From an uncultured Candidatus Competibacteraceae bacterium (GTDB lineage: Bacteria; Pseudomonadota; Gammaproteobacteria; Competibacterales; Competibacteraceae), in contig CALMNY010000451.1 of assembly GCA_937872125.1 (NCBI GenBank), positions 1-11,450 of the forward strand: a stretch of DNA of 11,450 nt. Reading direction: 5' to 3'. The first letter of the stretch is position 1, and each line of letters begins with the position of its first letter. Positions 6,894 to 11,450 of the stretch are shown piece by piece. A program made the translations under genes and the position numbers. A model generated the notes under the pieces. That model was not told the DNA's origin. It saw only the letters and a program-made list of their open reading frames with translations, and searched no databases.

Positions 6894-8012
6894 CTATGGC
6901 AAGTGCGGCCGTTCCAGATATTCGTGCGACTGCATTTCCTGCAAGCGGCTGGCGGTGCGCTGGAACTCGAACTTCAGTTTCTCGCCGGTGTACAGCTCCA
7001 GCACCGGCGCGGCGGCGGACAGGATCAGCTTGACGCCCCGGTCGTAGAACTCGTCCACCAGATTGACGAAGCGCCGCGCCTGATTCTCCATCTGCCAGTC
7101 CATGACCGGAACGTTGGAAATCAGCACGGTGTGATAGCCGCGGGCGATTTCGATGTAGTCAGCGGTGCCGCGCGGCCCATCGCAGATCGCCCGGAAATTG
7201 AACCAGACGATGCCATCCGCTTCGCGCAGGGTGGGAATAAACCGACCCTCGATTTCCACCTCGCCGCCGCGATGGCCCGGTTCGGGCGCGATATGGGTGA
7301 AGGCATCTTCCAGCACCCGGTCCGCCCGATCGTCCAGCGGATAGTGATAAATTTCTGCTTTTTCCAGATAGCGCAGCCGGTAGTCCACGCCGCCGTCTAC
7401 ATTCAGCACGTCCACGTTCTGCTTGAGCAACTCGATGGCCGGCAGAAACCGGGCGCGTTGCAGGCCGTCCTTGTACAGCCCATCCGGCTCGATGTTGGAG
7501 GTGGTAACCAGGGTGACGCCACGGGCGAACAATTCTTTCAGCAACCCGTACAGCAGCATGGCGTCAGTAATATCGGATACGAAAAATTCATCCAGACAGA
7601 TCACCCGCGCCTTTTCGGCGAAGCGGCGGGCGACGATCCGCAGCGGCTCCTGCTGGTGTTGCAGTTGCTTCAATTCGGCATGCACCGCCCGCATAAAGCT
7701 GTGAAAGTGGATGCGCTGCTTGCGCTCCAGCGGCAGAGCGTCAAAGAAGGTGTCTACCAGATAGGTCTTACCGCGCCCGACGCCACCCCACAGATACAGG
7801 CCGCGAACGGCGGCGTTGGGATTGCTGGTGACCGTGGGGATATTGCGTCCGAGCAGGCGGGTGAACAGCCCCGGTTTTTTGATGACAGCCGGTTCCGGCT
7901 GAGCCATTAATTGCTCGTAAATTTTTTGCAGGTACAGAATGGCGCGTTCCTGGGCAGGGTCATGCTGGAAACCTTCCCGTTGCAAATCGCGGCGATAGCG
8001 TTCGTAGGGCAT
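6894..8012 (-). CDS. zapE: Cell division protein ZapE (AFG1-family AAA+ ATPase)
   Basis: The 372-residue length and motifs match ZapE (formerly YhcM), an AFG1-family ATPase that associates with the division ring and modulates FtsZ assembly in E. coli. Seen: the typical N-terminal MPYERYRRDL, a Walker A GGVGRGKT (76-83) inside GLYLWGGVGRGKTYLVD, a Walker B VICLDEFF with D141-E142, the sensor-like TTSN (170-173) and the C-terminal family signature RTASRLQEMQSHEYL. It has no signal peptide or membrane helix, so it acts in the cytoplasm. The ATG at 8012 gives the family-typical N-terminus, although no good Shine-Dalgarno precedes it. Only 24 bases separate it from the cysQ stop, so the two are probably co-transcribed and zapE may be partly coupled to cysQ translation. 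All key motifs are intact. Confidence 0.95.
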   Translation of the reverse strand: MPYERYRRDLQREGFQHDPAQERAILYLQKIYEQLMAQPEPAVIKKPGLFTRLLGRNIPTVTSNPNAAVRGLYLWGGVGRGKTYLVDTFFDALPLERKQRIHFHSFMRAVHAELKQLQHQQEPLRIVARRFAEKARVICLDEFFVSDITDAMLLYGLLKELFARGVTLVTTSNIEPDGLYKDGLQRARFLPAIELLKQNVDVLNVDGGVDYRLRYLEKAEIYHYPLDDRADRVLEDAFTHIAPEPGHRGGEVEIEGRFIPTLREADGIVWFNFRAICDGPRGTADYIEIARGYHTVLISNVPVMDWQMENQARRFVNLVDEFYDRGVKLILSAAAPVLELYTGEKLKFEFQRTASRLQEMQSHEYLERPHLP

Positions 8013-8036
8013 GGTGGCACTCGAAAACGGGTTGTT

Positions 8037-8897
8037 TTAGTGGCTGGGCAGGGACAGTGGCCGCCCGCGCGGATGGTGCGGCGGCGGCAGATACCGCGCC
8101 CAGTCGCGGGTGGGATCGCCAAAGGCGAAGAAATCCGGGTTGATCAAGATCGGCCGGGCGTTGTAGCGCAGCGGCCGGAACTGGGTGTCGGTCAGGTAAC
8201 CGCCGGCTTCCTCCAGGATGATCTGGGCGGCGGCGGTATCCCATTCGCCGGTGGGGCCAAAGCGCGGGTACAGATCCGCACCGCCCTCGGCGATCAGACA
8301 GGATTTCAGGGCGCCCCCCAGGGAGACATGCCGGTGTGGGCCGAGCAGGCCAAGATAATCCTGCAAGCGCCGGGTGCGGTAGGAACCCTGACTGCTGACC
8401 ACACGCACCGGATAGTGGCAGACCCGCGCCGCCCGGATGCGCTGGGGGGCCTGGCCCAGCGGTTGTTTGAACGCGCCGCCGCCACGCCAGGCGTAATAGC
8501 ACGTTCCGATGACCGGCGGCAGAATCAACCCCAGCACCGCTTCGTGGCGGTGAATCAGGGCGATGTTGATGGAAAACTGGTCGCTGTGCCGAATGAACTC
8601 GCGGGTGCCATCCAGCGGGTCCACCAGCCACAGCCATTCCCAGGCGCTGCGTTTGGCGAAGCTGACATCAGCCGCTTCCTCGGACAGAATCGGGATGCCG
8701 GGGGTCAGTTGCGCCAGGCCGCGCAGGATGCAGCGATGGGCGGCCAGATCGGCTTCGGTGACTGGACTTTGGTCGGCTTTCTCGGTAACGCTGAAGCCAT
8801 TGGCGTAGACGGCTAAAATACGATGCCCCGCCTCCCGGGCGATGGCCTGAACCGGTTCCATCAGTGCGGCCAGAGCGGTGTCGGGAGCGGTGAACAT
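8037..8897 (-). CDS. cysQ: 3'(2'),5'-bisphosphate nucleotidase CysQ
   Basis: This 286-residue member of the inositol-monophosphatase superfamily hydrolyses 3'-phosphoadenosine 5'-phosphate to AMP, clearing a toxic by-product of sulfate assimilation. Seen: SPVTEAD (44-50), the metal-ligand ILSEE (70-74), WLVDPLDGTREF (90-101) and WDTAAAQIILEEAGG (219-233), all in family order; the SEE plus DPLDGT(R/K)EF combination favours CysQ over inositol monophosphatase. The last 15 residues form a Pro/Arg-rich extension. The ATG at 8897 has a GAGG eleven bases upstream (minus strand); an internal Met13 has no such site. It is the first gene of a likely cysQ-zapE unit and diverges from the GMP/IMP nucleotidase gene. 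In pseudomonads, as I recall, cysQ sits with nudE and a yrfG homologue, so this is a rearranged version of a known nucleotide clean-up neighbourhood. Confidence 0.94.
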   Translation of the reverse strand: MFTAPDTALAALMEPVQAIAREAGHRILAVYANGFSVTEKADQSPVTEADLAAHRCILRGLAQLTPGIPILSEEAADVSFAKRSAWEWLWLVDPLDGTREFIRHSDQFSINIALIHRHEAVLGLILPPVIGTCYYAWRGGGAFKQPLGQAPQRIRAARVCHYPVRVVSSQGSYRTRRLQDYLGLLGPHRHVSLGGALKSCLIAEGGADLYPRFGPTGEWDTAAAQIILEEAGGYLTDTQFRPLRYNARPILINPDFFAFGDPTRDWARYLPPPHHPRGRPLSLPSH

Positions 8898-8944
8898 GAC
8901 GTGGAGAACCTCGCGGGGCGGTGGGCGCGCGAATGGGCGCGGTC

Positions 8945-8957
8945 TGCTTTAATTCTA
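8945..8957. promoter_or_regulatory. AT-rich patch in the divergent cysQ/yrfG gap with candidate -10 boxes
   Basis: The 102-base gap between the two divergent starts holds one AT-rich patch. On the plus strand TGCTTTAAT (8945-8953) fits an extended -10 (TGn plus five of six matches) for yrfG. On the minus strand TAGAAT (8957-8952) is a five of six match for cysQ. Neither has a convincing -35. Overlapping divergent promoters are plausible but rest on short matches. Confidence 0.35.
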
Positions 8958-8999
8958 CACAATCCAAACCCAAGCCGGTTGCCGGCGGAGTTTCTGGCG

Positions 9000-9674
9000 A
9001 TGACCTTGCAGTTGCCCTGGTCGCTGATTCACACCGTTCTGCTCGACATGGACGGCACCTTGCTGGATTTACGGTTCGACAACCAGTTCTGGCGGGAACT
9101 GGTTCCGGCGCGTTACGCTGAGCGCCACAGCCTGCCACTCGACCAGGCCCGCGCCGAGGTGGCGGCCCGCACCCAGGCGGTGGAAGGGACGCTGGAATGG
9201 TATTGCCTCGACTACTGGACCCGGGAACTGGCGCTGGATATCGTGACCCTCAAGCGCGAAATTGACCATCTGATCGCGGTGCATCCGCACGTGCTGGAGT
9301 TTCTGGACGCCTTGCGGGCGGGCGGGCAACGGGTGATTCTGGTGACCAACGCCCACCGGCAGAGCCTGACGCTGAAAATGGAGAAAACCCGGCTGGCTGG
9401 CCATTTCGACGCCATCATCTGCGCTCACGATCTCGGCCTGGTCAAGGAGCAACCGGAATTCTGGCCCCGGCTGCGCGAGCAGGAGCCGTTCGATCCCGCT
9501 ACGACTCTGCTGGTGGATGATCATCCGGCCATTCTGCGCACGGCGCAGGCCTATGGCATCGCGCATCTGGTCTCGGTGTTGCGGCCCGATTCCACCCATC
9601 CGCCCAAACCGCCGGGCGAATTCCCGGCGATTCACGATTTTTCCGAACTGTTGCCGGTGACTCAACGCCGGTAA
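9000..9674 (+). CDS. yrfG: GMP/IMP nucleotidase (HAD family, YrfG type)
   Basis: This 224-residue HAD phosphatase closely resembles E. coli YrfG, which dephosphorylates GMP and IMP. Seen: motif I LLDMDGTLLDLRFDN with D16 and D18, the family-specific FWRELVP (30-36) and TLEWYCLDYW (64-73), motif II VTNAH with T116, motif III K149 and motif IV VDDHPAIL with D173-D174. The PDSTHPPKPP loop near 196-205 and the HDF...LLP ending also fit. The frame is open upstream into cysQ on the other strand, but the ATG at 9000 is chosen: GGAG (8987-8990) lies nine bases before it, and the domain begins within 16 residues as in YrfG. It is cytosolic and takes part in purine nucleotide salvage. It diverges from cysQ and converges with another HAD gene 40 bases away. 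Confidence 0.92.
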   Translation: MTLQLPWSLIHTVLLDMDGTLLDLRFDNQFWRELVPARYAERHSLPLDQARAEVAARTQAVEGTLEWYCLDYWTRELALDIVTLKREIDHLIAVHPHVLEFLDALRAGGQRVILVTNAHRQSLTLKMEKTRLAGHFDAIICAHDLGLVKEQPEFWPRLREQEPFDPATTLLVDDHPAILRTAQAYGIAHLVSVLRPDSTHPPKPPGEFPAIHDFSELLPVTQRR

Positions 9675-9679
9675 CAACG

Positions 9680-9719
9680 CCTGAATATTGCTGCCAGCCA
9701 GGAATCGAACGGATTCAGG
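9680..9719. repeat. Inverted repeat in the convergent gap between two HAD genes
   Basis: CCTGAAT (9680-9686) and ATTCAGG (9713-9719) are perfect reverse complements 26 bases apart, straddling the 40-base gap and the stop codon of the minus-strand gene. A smaller stem, GAATC/GATTC around GAACG (9702-9716), competes for the right arm. Neither has a T-run. A weak bidirectional terminator is possible. Confidence 0.28.
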
Positions 9720-10332
9720 ACCATGTTTCTACCAGAGCCAGCCGCACGTCTATTGCCAGCATCCCAGCGCGGCGGATCGCTTCCAGCCCGGCGTCGGCAT
9801 CCTCGAACGCCTGACAGAGCCGGGGTTCCACGCCGAGCCGTCGGGCCGCTTCCAGAAACAAATCCGGCGCCGGTTTGGGCGGCAGACCATCGTCGGCGGT
9901 GAGCACCACCGGAAACAGGTCCCACAGGCCGATGGCTCGAAGTATCCGCTCCACATTAGCGCGAGTACCGCCCGACACCACCGCCATCGGCAAAACACCC
10001 TGGTACTGGCGCGCCAGCGCCGCCACCGGCTCCAGCGGCCTCGCCTGGTCGAGCCGCGCCCACGCCCGTCGCTCCTTGTCTGCGGTAAACCGTTCGACAT
10101 CCAGGTTCTGGTTAAACTCGACGTTATACTGGGCCACGATCCGGTCGGTCGGCTTGCCGTTGTGCCGGATCAAAAATTCCAGCGGACACGCCAAGCCTTG
10201 CGCCGCAAAGGTTTCTTCCCAAGCCGCGTAGTGTAGCGCCATGGTATCGGCCAGGGTGCCGTCGCAATCGAAAATCAGACCCCGGACCCAGGACGGTACG
10301 TCCACTGCCCGGCGTTGATCGGTAACCCTCAT
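9715..10332 (-). CDS. HAD sugar-phosphate phosphatase, beta-phosphoglucomutase-like (YqaB type)
   Basis: This 205-residue HAD subfamily IA protein resembles E. coli YqaB, a fructose-1-phosphate / 6-phosphogluconate phosphatase. Seen: motif I GLIFDCDGTLADT with D22 and D24, the cap start MALHYAAWEETF (31-42), RHNGKPTDRI (56-65) matching the YqaB NGSPT region, motif II MAVVSGG with S120, motif III KPAPD with K153 and motif IV FEDADAGLEAIRRAGM (176-191). The IDVRL ending is also YqaB-like. A phosphatase is more likely than a mutase, but this is inferred from similarity. The ATG at 10332 lies 15 bases after the gamma-glutamyltransferase stop, so the two probably share a transcript; its own Shine-Dalgarno is poor (GTGGAA), which also suggests dependence on upstream translation. 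Cytosolic; all catalytic residues present. Confidence 0.88.
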   Translation of the reverse strand: MRVTDQRRAVDVPSWVRGLIFDCDGTLADTMALHYAAWEETFAAQGLACPLEFLIRHNGKPTDRIVAQYNVEFNQNLDVERFTADKERRAWARLDQARPLEPVAALARQYQGVLPMAVVSGGTRANVERILRAIGLWDLFPVVLTADDGLPPKPAPDLFLEAARRLGVEPRLCQAFEDADAGLEAIRRAGMLAIDVRLALVETWS

Positions 10333-10347
10333 GTGTATATTTCCACT

Positions 10348-11450
10348 TCAAACGACCATCGCTGCGCAGCCGCCACGCCGTGGATCGCCGGCGCCATCGC
10401 CGTCAGCCGCCGCCACGTGGACGCCGCCAAAGTACAGATCGTGCGTTGGCCAGCAGTTGATCGGCCACCGATCGGTCAGAGCGGCCAGCGCCGTCTCGGC
10501 GAAACCCGGCTCGACCTGGGCGCACTGACCGTCCCAGTGCAGACGCGGCGCTTCGACCGCCTCGCGGGGCTTCATGCCGAAATCCACAGTATTGACAATC
10601 ACTTGCATCAGAGCAGTGCGGATGCGCTTGCTGCCGCCGCTGCCCAGCGCCAGCCGCACCGCATCGCCGGCCAACAGCAGCGACGGCGCCATCATCGAAG
10701 CCACCCGCAGCCCCGGCGGGCTGACGTGGAAACCTTCGGGATGCAGATCATCCTCGCCCATCATGTTGTTAAGCATGATGCCGGTATCGGGCGCGAAATA
10801 GCCCGACCCCTCGCCGTTGGAGGTAGTCATGCTGGCGGTGTTGCCCTCGGCGTCGCACACGCTGACGTGGGTAGTGCCGCCAGAGGCAAGGCGCACCCGC
10901 TCTCGACTTTCAGCCAAACCCGGTTGGCCCAGGTCGGTCGGACTCAGATAACCCTCGGCGCGGCGACGATCCACTTCCTGCATCACGGCGATCAGCAGCG
11001 CCAGATGGGCCGGCGAGCCGAAACCGAACGGGGCGACTTCCCGCGCCTCCAGCAACCGCAGCGATAGCGCGATCAGCGAACCGCCGAACGAGGGTGATGG
11101 ATTGGTGAGCAATCGCCAGCCGCGATACTGGACCGACAGCGGTTCGCGTTCGATCACCCGGCCGGCGGCCAGATCAGTTTCAGTCAGCAGCCCGCCGCCC
11201 TCAGCCATGTCCCGGGCGATGCGCCGGGCCAGTGCGCCCTCGTAAAGCTCCCGTTCGCCATCAACAGGCAACGTTTCCAGAAACGCCGCCAGGTCGGGAT
11301 TACGATGCACGTCGCCCTCGCCCAGATAACGGCCCTCCGGCGCGAACAGCGCGCGGCCCGCAGTGGTCAGAGTCATGATCGGCGTCAGCAGGTCAAGAAA
11401 ATAGGCCTGCCGGTGGCTGATCGTCACGCCGGCGCGGGCCAGATCAACGG
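10348..11450 (-). CDS. ggt: Gamma-glutamyltransferase family protein, 5' end outside the window
   Basis: Only the C-terminal 366 or so residues are visible; the family is usually 530-580 long, so the N-terminal third, including any signal peptide, lies beyond the right edge. The frame stays open to the last base and reads VDLARAGV before a GTG at 11427, so that GTG is not the start. Seen: the autoprocessing site and nucleophile in GGTTHVSV (nucleophile threonine encoded at 10873-10875), DAEGNTASMTTSNGEGSG after it, the substrate loop LNNMMGEDDLHPEGFH, and GSGGSKRIRTALMQVIVN shaping the oxyanion region. The enzyme normally cleaves itself before this threonine and transfers or hydrolyses gamma-glutamyl groups, for example from glutathione. 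Compared from memory with E. coli GGT, the stretch between the NN..M motif and the SM.AP motif is about ten residues shorter, suggesting no lid loop. It leads into the HAD gene. Confidence 0.9.
   Translation of the reverse strand, partial: VDLARAGVTISHRQAYFLDLLTPIMTLTTAGRALFAPEGRYLGEGDVHRNPDLAAFLETLPVDGERELYEGALARRIARDMAEGGGLLTETDLAAGRVIEREPLSVQYRGWRLLTNPSPSFGGSLIALSLRLLEAREVAPFGFGSPAHLALLIAVMQEVDRRRAEGYLSPTDLGQPGLAESRERVRLASGGTTHVSVCDAEGNTASMTTSNGEGSGYFAPDTGIMLNNMMGEDDLHPEGFHVSPPGLRVASMMAPSLLLAGDAVRLALGSGGSKRIRTALMQVIVNTVDFGMKPREAVEAPRLHWDGQCAQVEPGFAETALAALTDRWPINCWPTHDLYFGGVHVAAADGDGAGDPRRGGCAAMVV

Noticed and set aside
6876..8816. Two long plus-strand open frames opposite zapE and cysQ
   Set aside because: They mirror zapE and cysQ, show no family motifs, and the real genes have complete catalytic signatures.
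8823..8999. Upstream start extending the GMP/IMP nucleotidase by 59 residues
   Set aside because: The extension overlaps the cysQ 5' end and the promoter gap and does not resemble the YrfG N-terminus. GGAG plus the ATG at 9000 gives the expected length.
9690..9716. tRNA 3'-end or attachment-site remnant (minus strand CGTTCGATTCC)
   Set aside because: It looks like a T-loop, but the T-stem does not pair beyond one base pair and no anticodon or D arm lies upstream, where the sequence codes for the HAD protein.
10315..11067. Plus-strand open frame opposite the gamma-glutamyltransferase
   Set aside because: Composition is His/Gln/Arg-rich with no domain, and it lies antisense to a well-supported enzyme.
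11425..11427. GTG as the start of the gamma-glutamyltransferase
   Set aside because: The frame remains open upstream to the window edge with family-like residues (VDLARAG), so this codon is an internal valine and the gene is cut by the window.
1..11450. CRISPR array, IS element, prophage or new defence system
   Set aside because: I saw no regularly spaced direct repeats, transposase or integrase motifs, terminal inverted repeats around genes, or nuclease/toxin domains. The SrfC NTPase alone is not enough to call a defence system.

Overview
The window is a gene-dense, visibly GC-rich piece of bacterial chromosome with nine complete or near-complete genes and one gene cut by the right edge. 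It fits a high-GC gammaproteobacterium. ZapE, a CysQ with the classic SEE / DPLDGT / WDTAA motifs, a YrfG-type GMP/IMP nucleotidase and a SrfC-family protein occur together most naturally in that class. An environmental lineage such as the purple sulfur bacteria or Competibacter-like groups is possible, but no marker gene here settles it. No rRNA, tRNA, CRISPR array, transposase or phage gene is visible, and no stretch longer than about 300 bases lacks a gene.

Left part, plus strand (2-5793). A large SrfC-family P-loop protein starts one base from the left edge and is probably the last gene of an srf-type cluster. It is followed by a perfect GC-rich palindrome and a consensus -10 box, then a secreted alpha/beta hydrolase. 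Next come a D-2-hydroxyacid dehydrogenase with a strong ribosome binding site and a family 2 glycosyltransferase with a coiled-coil tail, whose start codon shares one base with the dehydrogenase stop.

Middle, minus strand (5779-8897). A second family 2 glycosyltransferase (rhamnosyltransferase-like) runs convergently into the first and overlaps it by 15 bp. Upstream of it on the same strand lies a cysQ-zapE pair: the 3'-phosphoadenosine phosphate phosphatase followed, 24 bases later, by the division-associated AAA+ ATPase.

Right part. A GMP/IMP nucleotidase (yrfG) diverges from cysQ across an AT-richer gap. It meets, tail to tail, a two-gene minus-strand unit made of a gamma-glutamyltransferase (5' end outside the window) and a YqaB-like HAD sugar-phosphate phosphatase.

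Most genes are housekeeping or cell-surface functions: nucleotide clean-up (CysQ, YrfG), division (ZapE), surface glycan assembly (two glycosyltransferases) and glutathione or gamma-glutamyl metabolism (GGT). I see no clear new multi-gene defence or mobile system. The least understood element is the SrfC protein. Its motifs read as a dynamin-like GTPase with a very large insertion, and it may work with SrfA/SrfB proteins encoded just outside the left edge.
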